A DNA stretch of 40,827 bases from Mixta theicola (lineage in GTDB: Bacteria; Pseudomonadota; Gammaproteobacteria; Enterobacterales; Enterobacteriaceae): positions 1-40,827 of the forward strand of contig NZ_NWUO01000021.1 of NCBI RefSeq assembly GCF_002895925.1. The letters are read 5' to 3'. The position numbers and the translations under genes are program-made. Position 1 is the first letter of the stretch, and each line of letters begins with the position of its first letter. Below the pieces are notes generated by a model. It searched no databases and was not told where the DNA came from. It saw nothing but the letters and a program-made list of their open reading frames with translations. Shown piece after piece: positions 25,781 to 33,156 of this stretch.

Positions 25781-25984
25781 TTACGTAATTGCAGGCTTTG
25801 CAGTTAGTTCACGTACGTATACATCTAAATAAGCGTCGATAAGACCTTGAACAATTTTCGAAGCGCTTATGACGCGACCTGATGAATGAGTAAGTTTTAC
25901 TGCACACCCTTCCAGATTGTTACGTCTTACTGGACCTATATAAATGATGGGGGCCGGTGCGCGTGATTGATGTTGTGGGGGCAT
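25781..25984 (-). CDS. Small protein of unknown function at the head of the dnaB operon
   Basis: This 67-residue protein has a good ribosome site (GGAGA, 6 nt). The sequence EGCAVKLTHSSGRVISASKI, then VQGLIDAYLDVYVREL could be a ribbon-helix-helix-like DNA-binding fold (strand followed by two helices). I only suggest this from the pattern. It begins the minus-strand replication operon, 55 bp before dnaB, divergent from the XRE repressor, and might autoregulate the operon. Confidence 0.6.
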   Translation of the reverse strand: MPPQHQSRAPAPIIYIGPVRRNNLEGCAVKLTHSSGRVISASKIVQGLIDAYLDVYVRELTAKPAIT

Positions 25985-26242
25985 ATCATCTCCAAGATAA
26001 GTTTTACTTAGGATTTTCCTTAACCCAAATGCCGGGAAAGGAACATCAAATTGCTAAAACGGATCGGAACCCTGATTGCTCAAAAACCCTTTCAGATAGC
26101 TCCTGAGTGGGTTATGCCCTCACTTCTCACTTAAAAAGCGCCAAGAAAAGGTCATTTTATGATAATGTTTAACACTAATTTTATTAACTGTTTACATATT
26201 ACCACTTCTAATGGCTTTTATGCAATTTTTTACCATTCATAA

Positions 26243-26308
26243 GGAATTATTCCCGAAACCTAAGCAATTTTTTCCTTTAAAATCATTGCAATAATTTCCG
26301 TTAAGGAA
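26243..26308. promoter_or_regulatory. Candidate operators between dnaB operon and repressor
   Basis: The 329-bp divergent interval is strongly AT-rich near its right end and contains GGAATTATTCC (26243-26253, odd perfect palindrome) and TTCCGTTAAGGAA (26296-26308), with a further TTCCTTTAA half-site at 26272-26280. Repeated TTCC/GGAA arms suit an XRE repressor site controlling both directions. Promoter boxes were not assigned. Confidence 0.45.
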
Positions 26309-26313
26309 TGCGA

Positions 26314-26889
26314 ATGTTAGACACGATTGAGAAGAGACTTAAGTGTTGCAGGGCTGCGACGGGTACTACACCACAGGAAGTTGTGAGTTACATACAGCAA
26401 AAAAACATGGACCTGTCTTACACCACCTACACACGCTGGGAATCTGACGGTTCAGTTCCTGCCCGTAGAATGGATGTAATACATATAATTGCTGAGTTTT
26501 TCACCAAGAATGGTCTGCAAGTACATGGTCAATGGATCATGACGGGGGAAGGATTCCCTCCGCAGTTCACTGAATATGCGAAACTAGACGAAGACACGCT
26601 TTTCATCCTTGCAAGCCGCCAACTACCAGACGTTGAGCTGGTTCAAATTGGCGGCATGTATGGTGAACCATACGTAAGTTTCGGAGAGTTCTGTATTGTA
26701 TCAACGGTCACAAATATCGACCCTAATAACAACAAATTGTGTTATGTGAAAAGTGTAAATGGATTACATATTGGTGTTCTGAAAGTAATGGATGAAAAAT
26801 CAATTATTTTGGAAGGCAACCAAAGCATAACACTACTAAAAAGCGATATTTATGAGTGCCGGAGAGTCAAATGGATTCAAAAGAAGTGA
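26314..26889 (+). CDS. XRE-type repressor with an S24-like C-terminal domain
   Basis: This 191-residue regulator has an N-terminal helix-turn-helix (MLDTIEKRLKCCRAATGTTP; MDLSYTTYTRWESDGSVPAR) and a C-terminal domain with the CI/LexA-like strand pattern: GEPYVSFGEFCIVSTV, then LHIGVLKVMDEKSIILEGNQ and ending RRVKWIQKK. The serine that starts self-cleavage (usually in DSMxP) is not evident, so RecA-driven cleavage is doubtful. ATG 26314 is chosen over 26308 because AAGGA is 6 nt before it. It diverges from the dnaB operon and leads a three-gene operon, so it may repress element replication. Confidence 0.82.
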   Translation: MLDTIEKRLKCCRAATGTTPQEVVSYIQQKNMDLSYTTYTRWESDGSVPARRMDVIHIIAEFFTKNGLQVHGQWIMTGEGFPPQFTEYAKLDEDTLFILASRQLPDVELVQIGGMYGEPYVSFGEFCIVSTVTNIDPNNNKLCYVKSVNGLHIGVLKVMDEKSIILEGNQSITLLKSDIYECRRVKWIQKK

Positions 26890-27341
26890 AACTAAAATTT
26901 CACCAGTGCAGCAATGAGGTAATAAATTTTCTCGATAAATTTGAGCACACTACATACATATCTACATTACTTGTTGTTAATAACAACATTTCAGCCCATC
27001 AAAGCAACGGCTACGCCGATTGGGATAATAAATTTTATTACGAAGGCAAGTATAAAGACAGTTTATTAATAAGGATGGGGATTGAGCTTACAAAAATAAG
27101 CAAAGGTGATGTTAGCACCGTTATCTGGGATGACGCCTTGCGCAATGAAAAAAACAATATTATTGATGCGCAAAGGAAAGAACATAATATATATCATGGT
27201 ATTAGCTTTATATATGGTATAGAGAATGATATGAGTATGGCGCTTAATATCTGCACCGGGGCTGACACCTCGCAAAAGGAATTTGAAAATCTGATACTGC
27301 CAATGCGGTTTGCACTACTGAACTACTTTAAGGACTTATAA
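26871..27341 (+). CDS. Stand-alone LuxR autoinducer-binding-like domain, no DNA-binding domain
   Basis: This 156-residue protein aligns by eye with the N-terminal ligand domain of LuxR/TraR receptors: Trp51, Phe55/Tyr56, Tyr61 and Asp63 in GYADWDNKFYYEGKYKDSL; Trp86 in VSTVIWDDAL; Gly110 in HNIYHGISFI. In TraR the equivalent Trp57, Tyr61, Asp70, Trp85 and Gly113 line the acyl-homoserine-lactone pocket. The protein ends right after the domain (MRFALLNYFKDL), so the usual LuxR helix-turn-helix is missing. ATG 26871 has GGAGAG 4 nt upstream; it overlaps the repressor gene by 19 bp and the thioesterase by 1 bp. It may bind a signal and act on the repressor; this is inference. Confidence 0.7.
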   Translation: MDSKEVKLKFHQCSNEVINFLDKFEHTTYISTLLVVNNNISAHQSNGYADWDNKFYYEGKYKDSLLIRMGIELTKISKGDVSTVIWDDALRNEKNNIIDAQRKEHNIYHGISFIYGIENDMSMALNICTGADTSQKEFENLILPMRFALLNYFKDL

Positions 27342-27727
27342 TGTTTACCAAAACCTATTCTGTAGACGAAAAGCACGTTGATTTTCAGGGTGTTGTGGAT
27401 GGACTGTATTATCCCTTCTACATGGAGTGGACGCGCCACGCCTTTATGAAAGAGGAACTGGGGCTGGATCTGGAACAGGAGTTCGCTGAAGGACGCCTTC
27501 ACATGATCCTGGAATACACGATGCGCTTTAAAAAGAGTCTGCAGCAAGGGGATGAAATGCAGGTTACATGCGCCCTACAGGCGAATGAGAAGCGCAGCCG
27601 CGTCAATTTTGTTCAGCAAATACTGGTTAATGATGTTGTGTATGCAGAAGCCGTATTCATAGCTACGTGTATCGCTAACGGCAGACCCTGTGTTCCTGAT
27701 GCAGTGAAAAATGCTATTCCTGCCTGA
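27341..27727 (+). CDS. Hotdog-fold acyl-CoA thioesterase (YbgC/4HBT-like)
   Basis: This 128-residue enzyme family hydrolyses acyl-CoA or aryl-CoA thioesters. The catalytic-loop pattern is VDFQGVVDGLYYPFYMEWTR (Asp14 as likely catalytic acid, Gly17), followed by HMILEYTMRFKKSLQQGDEM and the final strands NFVQQILVNDVVYAEAVFIA. Its ATG overlaps the preceding stop (TAATG), so it is translationally coupled to the LuxR-like domain gene. Base composition is higher in GC than that gene, hinting at a different source. Its substrate is unknown; a link to acyl signals is only suggested by the neighbour. Confidence 0.83.
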   Translation: MFTKTYSVDEKHVDFQGVVDGLYYPFYMEWTRHAFMKEELGLDLEQEFAEGRLHMILEYTMRFKKSLQQGDEMQVTCALQANEKRSRVNFVQQILVNDVVYAEAVFIATCIANGRPCVPDAVKNAIPA

Positions 27728-27736
27728 ATTTTCTAA

Positions 27737-27756
27737 GGGAACCCTGCCGGGTTCCC
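27737..27756. terminator. Bidirectional hairpin between convergent genes
   Basis: GGGAACCC pairs perfectly with GGGTTCCC around TGCC. It lies between the convergent stops of the thioesterase gene (27727) and the MobH-like gene (27760). T-tracts are weak on both sides, so termination efficiency is uncertain. Confidence 0.75.
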
Positions 27757-27759
27757 CGG

Positions 27760-29412
27760 TCAATTTTCAATCAAAATATATCGGCTATCTTTAACCTTAT
27801 CCTTTCCTGCCTGATAAAATAAAGAGAGACGGACTAAATATCCACTCCGTTTTTGATATTTACCTTCCAGCCCTTCAGATTCATATATTCGCACCCTGAA
27901 GAAACGTTTATCGTTACGCATATGCAATACGCCATTCTTTTCAAATGACGCCTGAACAGCCCGGCGATCATTATCAATGCCTGTTTCTTCAATGAATTTA
28001 AAAGCCGCGCCCGGCAGGGAAATAAACATAAACCCACTCACTGCATGAAGCAGACTGTCATTCTCATTCACGCTGAGGGATTTATTATTAACTGACTCTC
28101 GAAGCCACAATAAAAACTGTTCGCCAGGATTACCTGTATCACTGCTTTCAGGTGCAGCGAGAATAACGGGGTTTTCACACGCCACTTTTTCGTTGTCGGC
28201 TTGATCCAGCACTGAATCGATAACAGGCAATATTTCCTGCGGCATAGCATCGGGAATAAGTTCCGGGCTTTCATCCGGAACCGCAATTACCTGTTCATTC
28301 ATATCCTGAACAGGCAGACAGTCATCTGCAGTAGCCGTATCTACTCTCTCCGCCTGTTCATCCTCATCGGTGTCCGCCGGTTCAGCTGCAGCAAACATGC
28401 TGAGAAGGACGGCGGTATCATCATCAGCCGTTTTTTCATCCACTGGCTGCTCAGTTACTGCGCCGCAGTTTTCTGAAAGTGCTGAGGGCAAAGACCCGGT
28501 TTCATCATCTGCAGTTAACGGAGATTCTGCGTTCACTGGTGCGAGACCGGAGGCCAGATCCTCTGCACTTTCCGACCCGATACCGGCGAGTGCAGGGGCA
28601 GCGCTGATAATATCGCAAGGGAAAGCCGTTGCCGGCATCCCCGGATCCGGCATCAGCTCCGCAGCGGCCATTGCAGGCAAGCTCGTCTGCGCAGAACCGG
28701 CGGGCGAACCGCTCATTCCTCGCGCTTTGTCGAGAATTTCTTTGATAAGCGGCATGGCCGCCGCATCCCCGCCGGCCAGAGAAGCCATCACCCGCATGGC
28801 CTGACGATCGCCGCAGAGCCAGGTGACCCCGTCATCAGGCAACAGCCTTGCGGCCATCATTGCCGCCGTACCGGAATCAGCTGCATTGCTTATCCGGAAT
28901 CGATAGGATGCACCCGGCGCTGACATACCGGGGATCCAGCATTGTCCGTCCAGTAATTCACCTTCAATCCTCGTCAGTTGCGGCAGATGCGCGGTAAGCG
29001 CTGACCAGAAAACAACCGCATTCCAGAGCGTGTTTTTAGCGGCCTGTTCCTCAGGTGCCGCGCCCGGAGGAAACATATGCCCTTTCGCCAGCCTGACGCT
29101 GCAGGCGGTAAACTTCAGGGTGAGATCTATGTATCCGCCCTCTTTACTCCATTCACCTTCAGCGCTGGCCGGCACGTTTTGTACGCACTCAGCGAGTCTT
29201 TTCAGCGGTGCCAGGTAAAGCCGGTTATAAATCTCCTCAGGCAATGACGTGTTATCCCAGATTTGCCTGAGAAGGAGCTTACGATGCGGGGAAGAAAGCA
29301 GCTCTGCGGCTGACTGTGGCGCGAAATATCCCGGCGGAACCTTACCGCCAGCCTGCGCTGACTTAGCCGCAGTTTGCCCCCCGGATATCATGGTTATGAG
29401 CTTACTGAACAT
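27760..29412 (-). CDS. MobH/TraI_2-like protein with degenerate catalytic motifs
   Basis: This 550-residue protein has the two-domain layout of MobH relaxases of PFGI/SPI-7 elements. The N-terminal domain shows LLSSPHRKLLLRQIWDNTSL, LAECVQNVPAS and LAKGHMFPPGAAPEEQAA. A long acidic, alanine-rich linker (about 240-425) follows, then a TraI_2 C-terminal-like domain (FLLWLRESVNNKSLSVNEND onward). The family's HHH motif after PAS(E) is replaced by AEGEW (84-88), and the HD motif LLHDIGK by LTAHLPQ (139-145). DNA nicking is therefore unlikely; an accessory or decoy role is possible. ATG 29412 begins at the family-like MFSKL and overlaps the helicase stop. Confidence 0.72.
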   Translation of the reverse strand: MFSKLITMISGGQTAAKSAQAGGKVPPGYFAPQSAAELLSSPHRKLLLRQIWDNTSLPEEIYNRLYLAPLKRLAECVQNVPASAEGEWSKEGGYIDLTLKFTACSVRLAKGHMFPPGAAPEEQAAKNTLWNAVVFWSALTAHLPQLTRIEGELLDGQCWIPGMSAPGASYRFRISNAADSGTAAMMAARLLPDDGVTWLCGDRQAMRVMASLAGGDAAAMPLIKEILDKARGMSGSPAGSAQTSLPAMAAAELMPDPGMPATAFPCDIISAAPALAGIGSESAEDLASGLAPVNAESPLTADDETGSLPSALSENCGAVTEQPVDEKTADDDTAVLLSMFAAAEPADTDEDEQAERVDTATADDCLPVQDMNEQVIAVPDESPELIPDAMPQEILPVIDSVLDQADNEKVACENPVILAAPESSDTGNPGEQFLLWLRESVNNKSLSVNENDSLLHAVSGFMFISLPGAAFKFIEETGIDNDRRAVQASFEKNGVLHMRNDKRFFRVRIYESEGLEGKYQKRSGYLVRLSLFYQAGKDKVKDSRYILIEN

Positions 29413-30919
29413 TCTGGCTCCCTGGTATTTCAGCTTCATTGCTGATAGTAAGCGCAGCCTCTGCGCTCTCTGAGTCCTTTCCGACCGGCGTTTCAGAGTC
29501 TTCGCTCAGTGCATCGAGGCAGCCGGTCACGATGCAGACCAGCTCATTCGGCACCAGAATTTTGCGCGCACGCGTCACCGATACGTACAGAAGATTCAGC
29601 TCATCTTCTTTTTCGCGCGGGTTTAAAAGGGGATCGGTAATATCAACAAAATCGTCGCTGATTTTGACCGCGTTCCACTCAAGCCCTTTACTGCGGTGCG
29701 CCGTCACGACCGTCACATCAGCATCGCTTTCGCGCGTCACCGCCTGCTTTTTTAACACAGCCAGCAGCATTGGCAGTGGAAAGTACATGTCCAGCAATCG
29801 TACACCCTGCCCCATTTCCGGATCTTTTGTTGCTTTGGCAATGGTTCGGTATTCTTCAAAGTCACGATAATCGCGCGTCAGCTGCGGCGACTGAATGCGA
29901 TCGGGCATATCGACCGAAAGCCAGTATAAATCTTCCAGTTCACCAATGCGGTATCCCTCCATGCCGCCCACCCAGTACACCTTTTTACCCGTCAGGCTCT
30001 CTACAAGAGCTGAGCCAATCACGCCCGCTACCGTCCGGCTGATAACGCAACAGTGCGCGGTTCCGGCGGGCAGTTCGGCTACAACCTGGTCCTCACCGCC
30101 GAGGCCGCAGATCCGGCGGGTTTCCCCCGCCCCGGCAAGCAGGGTATTCGCAACGTCTGCGACCGCCGGACCAAACCGGAAGCTGTTCGTCAGCCACAGC
30201 CTGTCTGCAGTCTCCAGCTGCTGAGAAACGAGAGCGTTTTCCGCTCCCCTGAAGCGATATATCTGCTGATAACGATCGCCGACAAGGATAATGCGACAGG
30301 GCTGGCTGAGAACAAACTGACTGGTCACCGGATTCGCATCCTGCGCTTCATCGAAAAGGATCACGTCCCATTTCTTGTTCAGCTCCGGAACGGACAGCTG
30401 ATAAAGCTTAAGATAGGTGTCATGCGTTACCGGAAAATGTGAATCCATCCGGGTCATTTCGTGCCATATGACCTGTGCAGCGCCGAGTATTTTGCCCGTG
30501 TCCAGCCCGCCCCGATCGCTCTCATCGGGCAGATGCAGAAATGAAATTTCCCCGTCGGCGCTGTACAGAAAGGTGTTAAGCGTGTTCAGCGCAGTGCGTG
30601 CCAGCAGCCAGTGACGGGTGTTGAGCAGCCGCGCAATATCCGTTACGCGCAGAGACGTGGTTAGCCGCGCCTGAAAGTGCCGCCCGAACGTCGGCCATGC
30701 CAGTTGATGAAACGTTCTGCACTCGACGTTAAAAGGAAAACGACGCTCGGACTCCTCCCTGATCGCGCGATTGTAAGCGAGATAAAGCATCCGCTCCGTG
30801 GGGTTTGCCAGCGCGTAGGCTTCAAGCGTTGACGTTTTGCCCGTGCCGGCAAACGCCGTAACGACAAGTTTTGTGCCTTTCCAGGCGATGATCTGTGCCT
30901 GCTCCTGCGTGGGTTGCAT
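29402..30919 (-). CDS. UvrD/Rep-type superfamily 1 DNA helicase
   Basis: This 505-residue ATP-dependent helicase shows the Q-motif-like MQPTQEQAQIIAW, Walker A FAGTGKTS (23-30), motif Ia YLAYNRAIREE, Walker B VILFDEAQDANPVTSQF, motif III VGDRYQQIYRFRGA, motif V VVTAHRSKGLEWNAVKI and motif VI LLYVSVTRARK. It is shorter than UvrD or Rep (about 700), lacking parts of the 1B/2B insertions. ATG 30919 has GGAGG 9-10 nt upstream; an upstream open frame runs through a terminator and is rejected. Such helicases occur in element leading regions; it could aid transfer or replication. Confidence 0.88.
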   Translation of the reverse strand: MQPTQEQAQIIAWKGTKLVVTAFAGTGKTSTLEAYALANPTERMLYLAYNRAIREESERRFPFNVECRTFHQLAWPTFGRHFQARLTTSLRVTDIARLLNTRHWLLARTALNTLNTFLYSADGEISFLHLPDESDRGGLDTGKILGAAQVIWHEMTRMDSHFPVTHDTYLKLYQLSVPELNKKWDVILFDEAQDANPVTSQFVLSQPCRIILVGDRYQQIYRFRGAENALVSQQLETADRLWLTNSFRFGPAVADVANTLLAGAGETRRICGLGGEDQVVAELPAGTAHCCVISRTVAGVIGSALVESLTGKKVYWVGGMEGYRIGELEDLYWLSVDMPDRIQSPQLTRDYRDFEEYRTIAKATKDPEMGQGVRLLDMYFPLPMLLAVLKKQAVTRESDADVTVVTAHRSKGLEWNAVKISDDFVDITDPLLNPREKEDELNLLYVSVTRARKILVPNELVCIVTGCLDALSEDSETPVGKDSESAEAALTISNEAEIPGSQNVQ

Positions 30920-31004
30920 GTATTCAGTACCTCCGTCAGCGTCATGCCATGAACCATGCCCTGCCGGGGAGGTGGTATCCACCGCAAACTCTATACTGAC
31001 CCGC

Positions 31005-31032
31005 AAAAAAAAAACGCCTCCGGAGAGGCGTT
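31005..31032 (-). terminator. Intrinsic terminator after the methyltransferase-like gene
   Basis: AACGCCTC pairs with GAGGCGTT around a CGGA/TCCG loop, followed on the minus strand by a run of ten T residues. It lies 5 bp after the methyltransferase-like stop and 86 bp before the helicase start, so the helicase may need its own promoter or readthrough. Confidence 0.92.
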
Positions 31033-31036
31033 ATGG

Positions 31037-31717
31037 TCAGGCTGCGCGTTGCTCTGCACTGCCGAGTTTTGCTGCCCACCTGGCGGTGTAGTGCAGCGGG
31101 GTGTAAAGCGTGCGACGCCGTTCAAGCGTCAGCGCGTTTCCGGTCACAACCTCTGCCGCAATGCCGCAGAGCGAGAGCTGTATATAGGACATACTGGCGG
31201 CCAGCGGATCAACGTCCGTCACCGACACCCACAGCTGTTCTGAGACCGTGTAACCGCGCTGAGCAAACTCTTCAGCGAAGGCGATGACCATACAACCTGC
31301 ACCGCTCGCCGGTTCCTGCAGGGTAATGAAATCTTTTCCCTGCATCAGCGCATCGATGCCGGAAAGCTGCACTGATGCCATCATTCGCGATACGTCCCAC
31401 GGCGTGAAAAACTGGCCGCGATACTTATCTCCCAGCTCAAGCTCCATAAAAACGCTGCCGAGAAAATCACAACGTTCCTGATCGAGCGCCATCACGACGT
31501 GACCCAGTAACTCAGCCATCCGGGTGACGTCTTCCTTCTCGTAGCCGGCAATTATGCTCAGATACTGCTTTTCCAGCTCTGCATCGTGCGCAACGCCGTT
31601 GTGCAGCGCAATGGCCGCGCAGCTGACGAAGTCCTCAAACACTTTGTGCCGGTGATGATAACGGGCCGTGGTGTTAAAAATCCTCAGGAATGCGCTGCGA
31701 TGGTTGATAAAAGTCAT
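31037..31717 (-). CDS. N6-adenine methyltransferase-like protein without motif IV
   Basis: This 226-residue protein has the HsdM/Eco57I-like core: KYRGQFFTPWDVSRMMA (residues 99-113, motif X), LQEPASGAGCMVIAFAEEF (133-151, SAM-binding motif I) and VTDVDPLAASMSYIQLSLCG (167-184). The catalytic (N/D)PP(Y/F) expected after the last strand is not seen; the region reads RRTLYTPLHYTARW. Such short proteins occur on plasmids and conjugative elements, possibly as antirestriction or decoy proteins; that is inferred. ATG 31717 has GGAG 7-8 nt upstream. A pseudoknot terminator lies immediately before. Confidence 0.8.
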   Translation of the reverse strand: MTFINHRSAFLRIFNTTARYHHRHKVFEDFVSCAAIALHNGVAHDAELEKQYLSIIAGYEKEDVTRMAELLGHVVMALDQERCDFLGSVFMELELGDKYRGQFFTPWDVSRMMASVQLSGIDALMQGKDFITLQEPASGAGCMVIAFAEEFAQRGYTVSEQLWVSVTDVDPLAASMSYIQLSLCGIAAEVVTGNALTLERRRTLYTPLHYTARWAAKLGSAEQRAA

Positions 31718-31730
31718 GCGTGTTCTCCAT

Positions 31731-31774
31731 AAAAAAAAGGGGAACACGCCCCTGAGGAGGTGTTCCCCTCAGGG
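31731..31774 (-). promoter_or_regulatory. Pseudoknot terminator element 2, before the methyltransferase-like gene
   Basis: GGGGAACAC pairs with GTGTTCCCC (9 bp). The loop segment CCCTGA (31750-31755) is complementary to TCAGGG (31769-31774), giving a pseudoknot. Eight T residues follow on the minus strand, then GGAGAA and the ATG at 31717, so it is a terminator inside the 5' leader. Confidence 0.82.
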
Positions 31775-31807
31775 TGTGAGGCAAGCCCTACGGCCTGCCT
31801 TTTCTGG

Positions 31808-32119
31808 TTACCAGCTGTACGTGGTGAATCCTTCCGCCTCCGGAGCCCCTGATTCAAAAATCAGGATTTCCACGGCATCCGAACGCATCAGTGAAGCGAT
31901 CACGCGGCGGGCTTCTTTCGATAACCCGGCTTCTTTCAGCCGCAGAACCGGCGCGGTACACGCGGTTAGCCGCAGAAGATAGCCCCCGCCGATATAGTGG
32001 ACCCACTCACCGTTACCAACTTCACGGGTCGTGATTTCATCCAGCAGCGCATTGTCTTCTGCGCTGAGGTGAGCCGTCGAAATAACGCGGCAGCGAAGGT
32101 ACTCACTGTTGCCGCTCAT
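31808..32119 (-). CDS. Hypothetical protein of the antirestriction block (DUF5983-like?)
   Basis: This 103-residue cytoplasmic protein contains VGNGEWVHYIGGGYLLRLTA and LKEAGLSKEARRVIASLMRS. The pattern recalls small plasmid proteins annotated as DUF5983, but I am not certain. The start overlaps the preceding stop by 4 nt (ATGA), so it is translated with the DUF1281-like gene. Function unknown. Confidence 0.7.
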   Translation of the reverse strand: MSGNSEYLRCRVISTAHLSAEDNALLDEITTREVGNGEWVHYIGGGYLLRLTACTAPVLRLKEAGLSKEARRVIASLMRSDAVEILIFESGAPEAEGFTTYSW

Positions 32120-33054
32120 CCCTGTGCCGCCTGGTGAACGGATGTTGCACCTTCTGGTTCATAAGGTTCAGTGACCGGCACCAGATGAAGCCCGGGCCTG
32201 CCGTCGTCCAGCTCGTCAATAATCGCCTCAGCACTGCAGACGTGCTCGCCCCGATCGTAACAGTCATAACCGTCAAGATCGTGAACAGGCTCGCTGTACC
32301 AGTGCCGAATTTCACAGTCAAAGGTCGATGACAGTGCCGCGATGACCTCTGCTGCAGGCGGGAACCAGGCGGAATCAAACGCAAGTTTTATGCTGCTGAC
32401 GCCATCACGTTCCCAGCTGACATTGTGACCTGCCGGCCACTCCATACCGTACTGCCGGCAATAGAAGCTGCAGGACGTAGACGCCCCGGACAGGAGTCCG
32501 CCACTTCCGTTCAGTTCGGCAGCCAGCCGGCTCGGGATTATCTGCAGCATATCGCAGGGTTGCGCCCTGTCAGGCAGCTGACTCAGTCGCTCCCAGCACT
32601 GACCCGGATCGATTTCCCGTGAAAGCGTGGCAATACCAAACCAGTCTGCATAGCGTTCCTCAATGAGTCGCGCGATGTGTCTGCGTGAAACGTCCGGAAT
32701 ACTGTCCCAGCGGATCGCGTCGATACCCGACTGATGGTAAAGCCGCTCAATTTTACGCAGATGCTCCCCGTCAAGCGGTACGTCACTGCGCAGTAAACCG
32801 AGCCACTGCTCAAACGCCAGGTTGGCTGGCGTGCCCTGTCCCGTTCCGCTCTGCATTAACCCGGGAAACGGAGGAAATGACTCCGTTTTAACCGGGCGTA
32901 GCAGGCCGCCACACCCCGCCAGAAACAGCTTTATGCTGCGCATGACGGCGTGACGGTAAAGCGGTACGGCTTCACCGCTGATCCACTCCTCCATGATGCT
33001 GATGAGCGCGGATTTTCCGGTGATTTCTAAACGGTTATGGCACCAGTCTGACAT
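32116..33054 (-). CDS. DUF1281/YubB-like protein
   Basis: This 312-residue protein begins MSDWCHNRLEITGKSALISI, the opening typical of DUF1281 proteins, predicted ferredoxin-like folds found in plasmid leading regions. The middle shows VSRRHIARLIEERYADWFGI, and the C-terminal part has WERDGVSSIKLAFDSAWFPP followed by AAEVIAAL and EPVHDLDGYDCYDRG. ATG 33054 is chosen because the family starts with MSDWCxN and AAGAGGA lies about 8 nt upstream. Role unknown, presumably in early establishment after transfer. A pseudoknot terminator precedes it. Confidence 0.8.
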   Translation of the reverse strand: MSDWCHNRLEITGKSALISIMEEWISGEAVPLYRHAVMRSIKLFLAGCGGLLRPVKTESFPPFPGLMQSGTGQGTPANLAFEQWLGLLRSDVPLDGEHLRKIERLYHQSGIDAIRWDSIPDVSRRHIARLIEERYADWFGIATLSREIDPGQCWERLSQLPDRAQPCDMLQIIPSRLAAELNGSGGLLSGASTSCSFYCRQYGMEWPAGHNVSWERDGVSSIKLAFDSAWFPPAAEVIAALSSTFDCEIRHWYSEPVHDLDGYDCYDRGEHVCSAEAIIDELDDGRPGLHLVPVTEPYEPEGATSVHQAAQG

Positions 33055-33073
33055 GGTTAATTCCTCTTCTTTC

Positions 33074-33120
33074 AAAAAAAAGAGGGCACTGTCCCGTGAG
33101 GAACAATGCCCTCACGGGAC
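33074..33120 (-). promoter_or_regulatory. Pseudoknot terminator element 3, before the DUF1281-like gene
   Basis: GAGGGCA (33082-33088) pairs with TGCCCTC (33107-33113). The loop octamer GTCCCGTG (33091-33098) is perfectly complementary to CACGGGAC (33113-33120), the clearest pseudoknot helix of the set. Eight T residues follow on the minus strand before the ribosome site. Confidence 0.85.
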
Positions 33121-33156
33121 GGCAACGTGTTTACTTAACGATGCCGGGTTGGTGTG

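Noticed and set aside
28370..28804. Plus-strand frame of 144 residues opposite the MobH-like linker
   Set aside because: It is the complement of a low-complexity Ala/Glu linker; the Ser/Ala-rich translation is an artefact.
30920..31006. N-terminal extension of the UvrD-type helicase
   Set aside because: It reaches the intrinsic terminator at 31005-31032, while the ATG at 30919 has a good GGAGG and starts the Q-motif.
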